This document shows, one piece after another, positions 36,180-49,100 of a DNA stretch of 64,000 nucleotides. The first letter of the stretch is position 1. Each line of letters opens with the position of its first letter. A program made the position numbers and the translations under genes. The notes below the pieces were generated by a model. That model saw only the letters and a program-made list of their open reading frames with translations, made no database searches and was not told the origin of the DNA. This DNA comes from Rotaria sordida (Eukaryota; Rotifera; Eurotatoria; Philodinida; Philodinidae), in contig CAJNOL010000174.1 of NCBI GenBank assembly GCA_905250125.1, forward strand, positions 153,111 through 217,110, written 5' to 3'.

Positions 36180-37220
36180 CAATTTTTCTCGTTTCTATTT
36201 AATTTATTTTAATGAGTTACATTACGATTCGATCAAGGTATAAAAAATAGAAGAGAAACACCAAAATTTAATGAAAAAGAGAAAGAGAGAAGAAAAAAAA
36301 CAAATAAGTATAGAATTCGAATTATTACTTCATTAATAGTTATAATGAGGACATTTCAAAGGTTTTTTTGTTATTTTCTTAATATAAATCGAAACAAAAC
36401 AAGTGTCGAATCTAACAGCAAAGAATTGTTTAAAGAACAAAAAAAAAGAGCCTATACTTGCTTATTTAAAAAGCCATATAGAAAACATGAGAAATGTTCG
36501 AATAACTGAGCGACAAAAAAAAAATCGATCCAGGCAATCATCAAACGTCTCTTATCTGTGTCACATAAACAAAACTAGAACAAGAAGAAAAGAGAAAGTA
36601 TTGTGATTTTATTTGAAGAAAAAAAAGACTGTTTTTTTTTTGTTCGTGTTTCACACCTATATCATTGCATGCGTAGTTCGATGTATGGCAGTGTCAAAAA
36701 AAACAAAAAAGAGGATGATGGTTTGTTCGTGTCATGCCGTTTAGTAATGGCAAAATTGACGAGCAGCGTGCATCGAGAATGAATAGAATCATTCTTAGTC
36801 TATCTTTCATTTTCTTGCGTTTCTTTTTCTTCTTTTATGTTGTTATTACCACCACTGCTCGCGCGTATCTCCGTTCGCTCTCTCTCTCTCTCTCTCGGCT
36901 ACATATGCCTATCCGTTTGATGCCTTTTTTCGAATCATCATCTTCTTTCTTTTTTTTTCCTTTGGATATTTGTTGAACTGTCTCTAGTCTTGTATTTCAT
37001 TTTTCTTTTGCCAATATATGACGAGACGATCAACACATCAATATATACCGAAGGAAAGAAATACATAGATTAATCTATCAATCATTAAAAATCGTAAGAT
37101 GAGTCAAATATAAAAAATCTTCTTTCATCTTCTGTATAACTATCGATCAATTTGTTCAATGATTTCAATTTTTTTTTGTTTTTCGTTCGTTTCTTCAGAT
37201 CAATCAAAAATGAAATAAAA
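36180..37220. other. Intergenic, homopolymer-rich
   Basis: Spacer with A and T runs and a (CT)n patch near 36879-36896. No gene is supported. It likely holds the 3' UTR of the A20/AN1 gene and the promoter of the membrane-protein gene. Confidence 0.45.
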
Positions 37221-37226
37221 ATGAGT

Positions 37227-37260
<34 letters not shown>

Positions 37261-38173
37261 CTGAACATTCTTCATCAACTAGTAAAACGACACAGACAAC
37301 CATTCAACAATCAACCGATGATTTACCTAATTTAGTTGATGGTCGTAATAAACCATTAGTAATTATACTTGCTGTGACACTTCCAACATTAGCTGTTATT
37401 GGTATTTTAATTCTATTAGTTGTATGTTATCGACGACGAAATGCAACGATTTGGTTAAAAAAAATAGGTAAATAAATCTATTATATATCTTAATTATTTA
37501 TTTTATTTTATTAATATATCGAATATTTTCATTTAATTAAATAGAACATTCAAGTCAATTACAAGCAATTGTTGTTAATCTTTCAGCAACTTCTATTCAG
37601 CCAGAGTATAATTCATATGATTATTTTTTTTTGTATTTATAAATTTAAAATACTTTCTAATAGGTATCTAGAAAAAAAAGCACGTCTTTCTCATCGACAA
37701 TTTTCACAGCCACATACAGAAACAATTGTCTATAATCGTTTAGTAAGAAATCATAAAAAAAGAACTAATCATTTATCACTTATCGAGATATGAATTTCTA
37801 AATATATATCTAGAGTACACCATCTACTCCAGTATTTATCAATCCATTTAATCGTTTACATTCATCAAATGAAGGTAAGTAAAATTAATCGAAGAAAAAG
37901 AAAAAAAAAGTGTACAATCGATTATTGTTATTATTAAATTTAATAGGTGAAACTAATGAAGCATTTGATGAATATTTAATTAAAAATGAACAACAGCCTG
38001 TATTAAGATCAACATTACAGCAAAGTTCAAACAATGGACAANNNNNNNNNNCATCATCATTAGAAACAACAACAGCTACAAATAATCATAATAATAGACA
38101 TTCAGGCGCATCATCATCGTATTCCAATACTTCTCAAACGGTGCTTCTCTTTTCTCAGAGAACTGAATTGTAA
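37221..38173 (+). CDS. Single-pass membrane protein, uncharacterised
   Basis: Five small exons: 37221-37467, 37545-37605, 37664-37742, 37814-37874 and 37947-38173. All junctions are GT/AG and in phase, giving about 224 residues. The N-terminus is a poly-Thr/Ser run (about residues 2-30), suitable for O-glycosylation. One hydrophobic segment at about 50-75 (PLVIILAVTLPTLAVIGILI, then LLVVCYRRR) is followed by positive charges, so the C-terminal side should be cytoplasmic. There is no clear signal peptide; the topology is like a type III or mucin-like membrane protein. The tail is Ser-, Asn- and Gln-rich with no known domain. A 10-base gap of N lies in exon 5, so the residues there and the downstream frame are provisional. 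Confidence 0.7.
38042..38051. other. Assembly gap (10 N)
   Basis: Ten N bases lie inside the last exon of the membrane-protein gene. The true gap length may differ. The frame after the gap reaches a stop at 38173 only if the length modulo 3 is right. Confidence 0.99.
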
Positions 38174-41100
38174 TTATTTTTTCATTATTTTTTTTTTTCT
38201 TTTCATCCTAATTTAATTAAATTTTGCTGCTGCCTTTATTTCATATTTCCAAGAAAAAGAATAAAGAATATTTCACTTATTTCTATATATAAATTATAAT
38301 AAATAAAAAAAAAGAAACTTTTTTTTCATCGTTGAATACATAAAATATTTTTTTAAAATAGTTTATTCATGAAATACATTAGAATTTTCAAAAAAAAACT
38401 GAATTATAATTCTTCTTTTTTTCTTGCTAGAAAATTATCTTTGATGTATTTCGCGTGTTAGTATCACGTAATGATTTTTAATAATTGATCTTACTATTAT
38501 GCCTTTATAACTCCATAATTATCTTTATGAAATATATTTGTATTTAATGTTATAAAATGCTTAGATTAATCACTTTGTCGATCTTGAATTTGTTTTAGTT
38601 ATTATCAGAGCTCTTTCATTTATAAATTTTTCTTTTGTTATTTGAGACGTATGATAACGTCATTGTTTTCTTTCAACAAACTGAAAGCTTATATCCATTA
38701 TTACGAATATGTAAATGAATACTATAACTTGCATGGAAAATTTTTATTAATGAATAATATTATTAGATAAACTAAGAAATAGTGTTTATTATGCATCAGG
38801 TACTACACATCTGGTTTACTTTAGTTATATGTTATTTTATTCTGTGATGGTTTGCATTTTCTTTGTTTAATGTCTGGTATTAGAAACATACATTAATGTA
38901 TAGCCTTTTTGTTCTTTAATAAATTTAAAAAATTGTCAAATATTGACGAATAATTTTGATACAAAATCTATAAAAATGACCGTTGAATTTTAATAGAATT
39001 GAAAATCAAATATTTTTCATAATAGTTCGTTAAGTAAAAATATCAAAAATAAATTTTTCGCTAAGAGAAAAGTTTCATTGATATACGAATCGAGTATTTA
39101 AAGCTGCTCAATTATTGAATTTATTAATGATACAACATAGTTCATTTCACTAATTCGAACAGAACTTATTCTTATAACATAAAAATCAACATTATATCTA
39201 TGTAGATTAATAAACCTACTATATTGAAAATATCTTCCTTATATGTAGTTCACTTGAAGTCATAAGATAAAGCATTAGACAAATTTTTATAATGGATCAT
39301 CAAAAGATAATTGAATTAAACGTTATATGCTATGCATTCAATCCATTAAGTCAAATGCATACTTCCTCTTTTAGTATGCGGTTAAAAAATGGAACAGAGT
39401 TCCTTATATGACAAGATAATAATATGTTATATTCACAGTCAGATATTCATCATTAATAAATAACCATGACATTCAAAATAATAAGTAACGTACGATTATT
39501 TACTACATTTATATCTGCCAGATATGCATCAACACATATTCCCATATTTGACAGATATGATAATAAAAACAATTCGAGTCAGTCGTTTCTATCAACAATA
39601 ACAATGGACGTTGCTGGCTAATTTTTAACAATTATCTTTATAGTATTGACTGATTTCCTGATTTGTCTAACGATTATATTTATTCTTTTATATTGATTTT
39701 ATATTAAGAATCGATCTATCGGAAATCTATAACATATGATGAATGAATTTAAAGAGAAAAAAAAACATTTTTTAAAATTCAATTTCATTTATAGTTTATA
39801 CATTTTATAATTAGACATGTGCTTTGTTGAAAACTATCTTCTCGTGTAATTACATTAATTCATATTGAAGTAATTAGTTGTTCACTTATTCAAAAATAAA
39901 TAATAAATTTTATGATTAAGTTGAATAAAATTTTTGTTACAATTGATGTTCATGTTGTCTTATATTCCAAAAGATAAATATTATCTATAAATATATTAAT
40001 ACTAAAGACAAGCATGCGTTTTTTTTTGAAATTCATGTACTACTTGTGAATTGAGTCGAAAGAAACTAATTTAATAAGTATTAAAAACATAATAGACTAT
40101 GATAATTAAGACACAATATAATGTTGATGATTCATTCAGTTCATGTAATTGAATTTCTATTGTCATGACGCTTCAATAGATATAAATAATACATTACAAA
40201 TATCTCGATCTAGTTTAAGTATAATATAAGTTTCAAATAAATATAAAGAAAACATAAAGTATCTCTATTCTAATGTCAATAGAATCTATTGTTAAACAAA
40301 TTGATCCTTGTCAAATGTTAAATATCATATCAATGACAACACTCATCACTACTACTGATACAACAATTGTGAATACAATAGGAGCCAGTAGAATGCCAAT
40401 CACTATGTATTTACTATCATCACAGTTGATTCAATAGTTATGTTTCAAACAAAACATTTTTTTTTTATTGCAGATTATTCTTTTATTCTTTATATATAAA
40501 TTCGTTACTCTTCTTCATCTCTTCGCCTTTTCATACACCTAAATTGAATCATTTAAACAGAAGAAATCGAAAAACTTCCTTAGACGTTTAATAATAATCG
40601 ACGTTAGATAAAATTATGCTTATTGATTCATCATAACAATATGAAAAATATACATGATTATTCAAGAATGAGTTTGACGAAATTAAGTATAAGCCTATGA
40701 TAACTAACTATGTTATATATATGCTAATATTCAAAAGCGATTAGTTTTTAAAAAAATCATTAATTCATAATGAATTGATGCATTATTGTATAGAGAAACA
40801 TATTGAAGATATGTGTTCAAATAATTCAAATATTGTTAAATAGTTTTTATAATCGATTGTTAGTTTTGATTCAATTCAATGCATATTCAAATGATTAAAT
40901 ATAATCAAAGTATGCTTTATTTGAATAACTACAATATATACTAATAAACAAACTCTAACAAATGTTTACCATTCAAAATTCAACTTCGTGTCCTTTAATA
41001 TCAACATCAGAACTGCCGGTCAAGCCATCAGTTCGTCCATCGGGTCAGGCTAACGTTGTTAGTTTGACTCTTACGTTTTGGAAAGCAAATATTGATGCAT

Positions 41101-41682
41101 TGTCTTATTGTGTGAGAGTACTTTAATAAATTCATTGGATTCCAGCAACAAATGCTCTTGAACTGAGCGTTAATTTAGTATTGCAGAACTTATATTGATT
41201 GACAGAAGAACTTGTTCTTAGATCCAAAACAATTAGATAGTAAATTTTTCCTTCGCGTTGCTGCGAAAGTTGTTTGTCAAATGTAAATGTACTTGCCTGT
41301 TATTATAAATAATATCACGTACTCTCTACGTTTTCTTTTAACTTTTAATTGTGTGCTTGATCATATGTTGTTGTTCTCATCATGATATATACTTTTTCGA
41401 TTATGCGCAACAGTACTAATATAATCACAAACATTGTACTATTTCAAGCCTTTCTTGTATGAATAATGTTTATTATGATTGTCTCTTTTTTTTTGTTGTT
41501 GTAATTAGCTCTGTCGTATAAGAGATTGTTATTACCCTATCTATATGAAAATAAAACAAGCAAACAACTAAAACTAGAATGATACATTAATGGAAAGTGA
41601 TAGAATTAAATGTATTCAAAAAATCAGAAACATCTATGGGCTTGACTTAGCCTATTGACAGTTCTGATTCATACTTGTGTGA
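38174..41682. other. Long intergenic region, nothing recognised
   Basis: About 3.5 kb of AT-rich DNA with frequent stops in all frames. A slightly GC-richer patch at 41010-41070 shows no domain. Confidence 0.5.
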
Positions 41683-42595
41683 CAGACATGTGTACCACCC
41701 GCACCGTGCCGTAACCGCAAGCATGACTCATTTTTGGACGGGTGTTTCGTCGAAGAAAGTTTGGAGCGCGATGACTGGGTAGTCACTTCGCCACACCTGA
41801 ATCATTATAACTGTTAAGCTCTAGAGTATGAGATACCGTCTGTTTTATTACCCCATTTCATACTCATTTATTAAATTTATAATTCGAATTGTCATCAATA
41901 TTGATTCAAAATTATTTTGATAAAAAATCGACATAACTTAAAACTTAGTGAATTTCATTGTGGCGAAGGCTCTGTGTGCAAATTTAACTATAAAATAAGT
42001 TAAGACGAAAATGAAAATCCTATAATTATATATATATATGTCTAGCAACATCTTGCCTAAATATTCTTTCGTGGTATTTTCGCCTTTATGTTGTTGGTTC
42101 ATCTTAATAACACCGAAAGTAAAGTGTCGAAAAAAAAAACGTCCTATTATGCGAAATTACGAAAGGTGGTAAGTGTGGCTGTGTGAGTCTGCCTCTGGTT
42201 TAGGGTATGGGTGTCCGTGTAGTTCTGAAGATATGTGTCTATCGGGGTACGTGTACGAGAAGACCAATACTCAAGTTTTGATTAATAACACTGCAACAAT
42301 ATCTTTTTTTTCTCTACTACTCTGATACATCGTCTTTTGATATTTTTACTTTTCGGTATTTTTATTTTCGACTAAATTCAGATTTACCATGTTGTTGTTC
42401 TTAGGTAAATGTTCGGAAATGCAGCACTATTTTTAAGAAATATTGTAGAGCAAAATATTTTTATTTACTGTTAAGTGCAGTGAGACCGTCGATTGAAAAG
42501 ACTTTAGACGGTGTTCATTTTCGCCGCTATCTAACAACCGCCGTCGTCCTCCGCGCGACTCCCACCTCATTTTTTAGGCGCGATGCACATTTCTG
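41683..42595. mobile_element. hAT-type MITE, older copy
   Basis: This segment aligns end to end with the element at 52533-53102. It starts CAGACATGTGTACCACCC and ends ATGCACATTTCTG, the degraded inverted termini. Shared internal blocks include TACCCCATTTCATACTCATT (about 41850), GTTGTTCTTAGGTAAATG-like sequence (about 42397) and AAAAGACTTTAGACGGTG-like sequence (about 42497). It carries about 300 bp extra (about 42090-42390) relative to the other copy. The flanking 8-mers TTGTGTGA and CTATGTAA match only partly, consistent with an old insertion. Confidence 0.8.
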
Positions 42596-43179
42596 CTATG
42601 TAATCTTGAAAATATAATTGATCTTGTGAATCCATTCTTAAATTGTAACGACCAAAACAATATTTATTTTTCTCTTTTTGTTAACAAATGATAAATAATG
42701 TAATACCTTTTTTTTCTTTAAAACAGACATATTTCTAAATGGTTTTTTTTTGTAATTTTTCTTAATTTTCATTTTATTTCTTTTTTTTACCGTCAAGTTC
42801 ACTAACAAGCAAATAGGGGACGGGGTATTGCAAAAGATATGTAACGAAAAATAAAGTGGAATCAATGTTGATAATAAACACAAACAAAAGAAAAAAACAA
42901 TTCACTTCGAACATGTAAGACAAGGATATTAAAGACAAAAAAAGAAAAATGATAATAATTCTCGCACTGTATATTTTTTAAAGTTAATCGATCGAATAAA
43001 TCTCACTGTTCTTTATTTAATATATATATATGTAAATATATATATATATATAATGGTGATAGTTCATTATCACCGGTCTAGAAAAAGCAAACAATATTTG
43101 ACATTATATGAACAAGAAGGAATATAAAGGAAGACTTTATTTAAATAATTCTTTTTTTTTGTTTTTGGATAATTGCTCT
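42596..43179. other. Intergenic, 3' flank of RICTOR
   Basis: Short AT-rich spacer with TA-repeat runs near 43021-43052. No gene; it likely holds the RICTOR 3' UTR. Confidence 0.5.
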
Positions 43180-46100
43180 TTATGAACTTGCACTTGTATC
43201 CAAACTGTCATCATCATCTTCTTCTTCTGGTAAACTATCAATTTGATGACGACGTTTACGAAGCTAAAAAATTATAAAAAATAATTTTCTATCTATTTTC
43301 ATTTACTACTTATTATTATTATAAACTTACTTTTTGAAATTGACAATCAGAAAATAAATCATGAAGAAAACGTTGAGCAGCTATACGTACACTACTCAAT
43401 GATAATATATAACATACTTCAGAATATAAACAAATATTATCAAATATTTGTGGACGACTTTCTTTCCAACTAAAATATCACAAATTTTGATTTTATTTCA
43501 CAGAAAAAAAAACCAAGAAACAATTAACCTTAATAGTTTTTTTTCTACTTCTTCAGTATGAATAGCAGCAATAAGACGACTAGCTAGTGATTTAACATCG
43601 GTAAAATCTGCTTGCATATTTATGTGAGGATTTTCATGTGGTGTAAGATATGTTGTATTATTACTACACATCATACATATATTTAATGATAATGTTGATG
43701 ATATTGGATTTGTTGGAACAAGTATTGTTGTTTGATCTTGTGATGAAATTGCAGGTGATGTTGAAGTAAATTCTATTGAAATAAATCATAGAAGAAAATG
43801 ATAAATTATAATAATTATATTAAATAATAACCTCCAGAACCGGTTGATGCACCAGTAGCACTACGTGTTCGTGCTTGATCAGCATTTGTATTTCCACGTG
43901 AACGAGAACGAACAAGATCGAACCATGTTTCATAATTTAAATTATAACCATCAGATATCTATGAAATAGAAATTAATATTCGAAAACTATACTTACGGAA
44001 TACCAAAAGTAGTAACAGAGATATTTTAATTCCTTATAAAAGCGACAGCTGTCGGGACTTATTTTTCCGAGATTTATTGTTTCTTTCTAAATAAATGCTG
44101 GTATCTGTTCATTTTTGGAACTTGAGTAACAAAAGAAAAGAATGAATCTAATAAGAATTCGAATCTTAGATGTATAAAACGAGAAGTTATCGCTCTAATT
44201 ACTGAACTGTCTGATGTTGTCAGTGAGTTGTAAAACTTTTAGACCAGTGATTATCGATATAAATCGATCCTTTTTTGTTTAGAATGTATCTGCTGTTGGA
44301 TTAACAGTTAAGCGCAGAGGAATACCAATAGAGATATATGCATTTCAAATAGATCTACTAGCTAAAAAACGGTTCACTGAAGAATTATTTGATGCTGAAA
44401 AATTTTTATGGTAATTCCCGTGAAAAAATAATATTTTGAGAATAAATCCACTGAAAAAAAATAAATCCAACGATTAATTAGTTTATATTAAGATGTATTT
44501 AGATTGGTCTTCTAAAAGACATGATAGTTCCATAATATAGGATATAGCAAAAAAAATATATATCGGAACTTTAAAAAAGTTCAATAAATCTCCCCCCCCC
44601 CCCAAAATGGGTCCCAGTAGTAGAGTCCATCAGGTCCAAGAATTTTTGGGTCCAGATCCGACTGGATCCTGGTAGTTTCTCAACAACAGAGTTGTCGAAC
44701 ACATAAACGTGCAGAATAGGCGAAGTGCTAGTGAATTAAAAAATGTAATGAATCTCCAAGAGAGAGGATATTGGAGGTCGTGCAAGATATATCGAGCCCA
44801 TTGACATTGCTAGAAAATGATATCGCATTTTTCGCTAGTACATGTATAACTAAGTTCGAAACTAGGATCAACAATTGTTTCTAACCGGAACGAAAAATGA
44901 TTGGTCCTGTTCATCACCAGTCACATATCATCGCAAACAATTCTTATCGAAATTTTATTATTATAATATTAGTTGAACAATTATCAAATATCAGAGAAAT
45001 GTAGAGCATTATTTTTGCTATCAGACATCTGTTACTACTTTTGGTATGCCCTAAATATTATATATATTTTTACTTCTACAACTTGGCGAATATCAACAGG
45101 TACAGCTAAACCACGATAAATAGTATTTTCATCTTCATCAGCATCATCTATATCACGTTGATCTGGAGAATATTTTCTAAATAAAACAGAAAAGAAAAAA
45201 TTCTTATTAAAAAAAAATTCTAATCTCGAATTTTACCCATCATCTGTTAAAAATCTATCAATTTGTTTATCACCGAAATCATGTGCTTCATACATTTTTT
45301 TATAAAATTTTGATGTAAAAGTATGAAATGGTAAGAAAAGTTCATTCTTTTTTTCTTTTAATAATATCTCATCTGTATAAGAATCACTATGACTTGTATT
45401 AGCTAAATGAGAATATGTTGCATGACTTATTTTTTGTACACGTCTTCCATATTCATAACCAGTTGCATCTGGTTTTAAAAGAAAATTACAACGCAATAAA
45501 CGTGATCGATATAATTCATCAGTTGCTGATGGTTCAGATGCACGACCAAGACCAGCTGTTGGTGCACGTAATGCTTGAATAACTTCAGGAACTTTTTGTA
45601 ATTGTTTAGATTGTCGTAATGCATTTGATTGATGTGCTGATTTTGATCTTGGACGAAAACGTTCTAATGGTAAACTATCTGCTGATTGTTCAGCTGCTGT
45701 TTGAGATTGACTATGTGATGGATATGCTTGATAAGATGGTGAACGAGAATATTCAACATCTGAAAATGATCCCGTTGCTCCACTAGCTATACCAGAATCA
45801 CGACATGTTGTTGGACCTATAAATTCTTTTGATATACTTGAACAACGACGTATAGGTACACTAAAACCACTAGATTCAGGACAATCAGGAAATGATACCA
45901 TTGTCATACTATTTGTTGGTGTTGTTGGAGTACTTTCTTCCGGTATAACAACTAAAATTATATATATAGAAGAAAATTTATTTTTAATTTGAAAAAAAGA
46001 AATAAAAATACTATTTTGTTTTACCATGTAGAACATCTGTTTTTTCATTAGAATTTAATAAAATTGTTGAAGGCATAGTTAATGATCGTCTAGATTTAAC

Positions 46101-49100
46101 ATCAGATGAATTTGAATCATGGCCAAGATTAGAAGAAGTTGATGAAGCACCATCGACTGTCATTGGTTCATGTGTAACAAATTTTATTTTATTTTCTGAT
46201 AAATTATTAGTTGTTGATGATCCTGGTGAAGATACTTGTAATGAGAGACTCTTACGTGGTGATGATGTTGTACCACCTTTTGAAATACGTCTTTCAGCAC
46301 TTTGATATGTATCAGTATTTGCTACTGATGCTGAAATTGAATGAGATCGAACACGATATGTTTCCCAACCGTAGTCTTTTAAACTAATGGAACCATCTGG
46401 TGTTTGAGCTATTAAACTAAGTGCATAGAATGCCGTACTGAAATAATAAATATGAAATTATTTGTTAACTATTTATTTCAGATCATTAATGATATATATG
46501 TTATCTCTATCTGTGTTTATCAATTAGAATTTGTTCAAGTAAAACTGACAAGAAAACGTTTTCAATTGATCAATTGTTTTTGAGTTTGGACTCAATGCAC
46601 AAGCATCCTTAGATCTTCTATCCAGAGTTATAGGCATTTTACTAAAATTTTAGATTCTATCTTGGTAAATACCGAAAAAAACGTATGACCGTGTTTCGAC
46701 TTGAGGCTTTGCTCAAAGACAGATTTATTTATCAGTAGAATATCCTGAAAATTTCAGCACAGAGTACTGTTTCCTTTCCGAAATATCAGAGTGCCAAAAA
46801 TCATTCATATTCCATGAATGATGCTAGAAATTTCTTTTTTTTTTTGACTTTCATATCTCGAAAAGTAAATATTCTTTTGAACTGGAATTTTTAGTAAGTT
46901 CTATTGATAAATAGACATAATCTGTGGAGAGAATTTTAGATCAAAATATCGTCATTCTATTTGTTGGTATTTACCATATCCGAAACTAAAGTTTTAACAC
47001 TACGCCCATAGCTCAACAAGCTAAGATCGGAAAAGCAAATCAAAACAGACAATTTCACTACTAATGATGACCAATCGAATGGCAATAGTCTCAATCGAAA
47101 AGTGATTGAACAGTTGAAAATTTTTCTTCATGAGTCCAACGGCACATTATTATACCGTTAAGTGAATTGTTTTAATCTTTGCTTATATTTTATTATCGAC
47201 ACTAGATGGTTTTTTCATTAATTATCATTTTCACTGAGTGTTTACATTCAACTTTAATTCTAGTATAGTTTGATTATAATGCAAACATGACACTACAATT
47301 ATAAATCTAATCAATACTTCCATTTTAGTACGAAAATATAATATATTTAGGAAAATATTGATTTATTCTCAAATTTGAACATATTATTAATTATACAAAC
47401 TTGAATTCTATCGAAGTTTATTTAAACGAATGATCAAAAATAATAATAAAATTATTCATGAGGAAAGTCTTTCAATTGATAAATCACTTTTGAGTCGAGA
47501 CTATATGCATTATGTAGACCTAAATGAACTACGAATACCTTGAATAGAGTTCGTATCCTTACGTTATGCCTGAGAAGATACTGCACTTTTATGGTATTTT
47601 TTAAATGAATGCTAGTCTTCCTTTTAGAAACGTTAGAAAAACTGATTTTCGAATTTCAATTTGAAACTTTGCATAGAGGTAGATCTCAACGAGAATAGTT
47701 TTAGGTCTTGTCATTGTTCCTATGCTAAAATACAACTATAGTAATAGCGTGTCTTTCACATCGTTCATATAAATCGGCAGATTTGATGTTCTTATTTCAG
47801 GATAGAAGGAAATCAAAAGACTTGAAACTATTCTCAATAGGTAAAAATATTATTTCAAAAAAAATTTTTTTTTTTTTACACAAAGTTTTGATTTACCCTC
47901 GAACAGATAAATTTTGACATTCTTCAGCAAATCTTAAAAAATCTGGTAATAAATCTTTTTCCATAAACCAACTATAACCATATTCTGTACTAGCCATATG
48001 TGCTAATGCCCAAAGTGCTTCTTTAATAACACGTGTTTCACTTATACTAATACAATTAGTACGATGTTGTCGTAATTCTGTTACATATTTTTCTAAACGA
48101 GATTCTGAACGTAATAGAATAAATCCATCATAATGAAGACATAATTGTCTATATATATGTGATGAAACCTGAGCAGTTGGTTTTTTTGTTTTAGGTTTAT
48201 GTGTTGATGATGTTGTTTTACGTCTTTCAAAATAATCATCAGTTAATAAAGCACCACCTGAATAAGCTGAAAATAGTTTTGTTTCCATTAGACTAATATA
48301 TTCAGCATTAAATGTTGAATCCCAATATTCAAGTTCTTCATGTAACATTGATAAATGTTTATCATCATGTTGAATTTGATCAAATGGTATTGAACTAACA
48401 CGTGCAGAAGCCAAATGATAAAATTTTGATAAAAAACTACTTTTATTTTTTATTGAAGAAAAATTTTCCCATTGTTTATAAAATAGATTTACTAATCTCT
48501 AAGAAAATTCATTTAAACAAAAAAAAAAAAAAAACATTAAAATTTTATTGATTGAAAAGAAAAAAATAGAATTATTTACTCTATCTTCAAGAGCTTCATC
48601 AAGAATTGAAGCTGTTTCAATCATAACAGATTGATCAGTATCATGTAATTGTGAAATAAGAAGATTTAAACCCCAACTACCGAATGCAACTGGATTTGAA
48701 CGAAGAATTACACGAAGAAGACTTGTACTGTACAAACGGAGTGCCTAGAAATTACAATATAAAAAACAAACCAACTTTATTATGTAGAACAGAAAGAAAT
48801 ATATTCTATGATTGTTTCAATACTAAAATTAATTTTATGATGAAATTTTAATCGCAATATCTTACAATATGTTTCGTCACATCGATTCTATAAAATTTAA
48901 TCTTATAAAATGCAAACAAAAAATCTAATTGAATCTATAATTCTTCAATAAAAAACACATTCCTAAAGATGATTTCTTCAGATATAATATCTTCTCAACT
49001 AAAGTTCATTTAATAAAATCTCAAACTACAAACGCTCAGTATAAAAACATCAAGTAAACCAATAAAATATTACATATTATTTTAACTATTATGTTTGCAG

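Noticed and set aside
42638..42883. Minus-strand frame downstream of RICTOR
   Set aside because: Lys/Phe-rich low-complexity translation with no similarity; likely chance.
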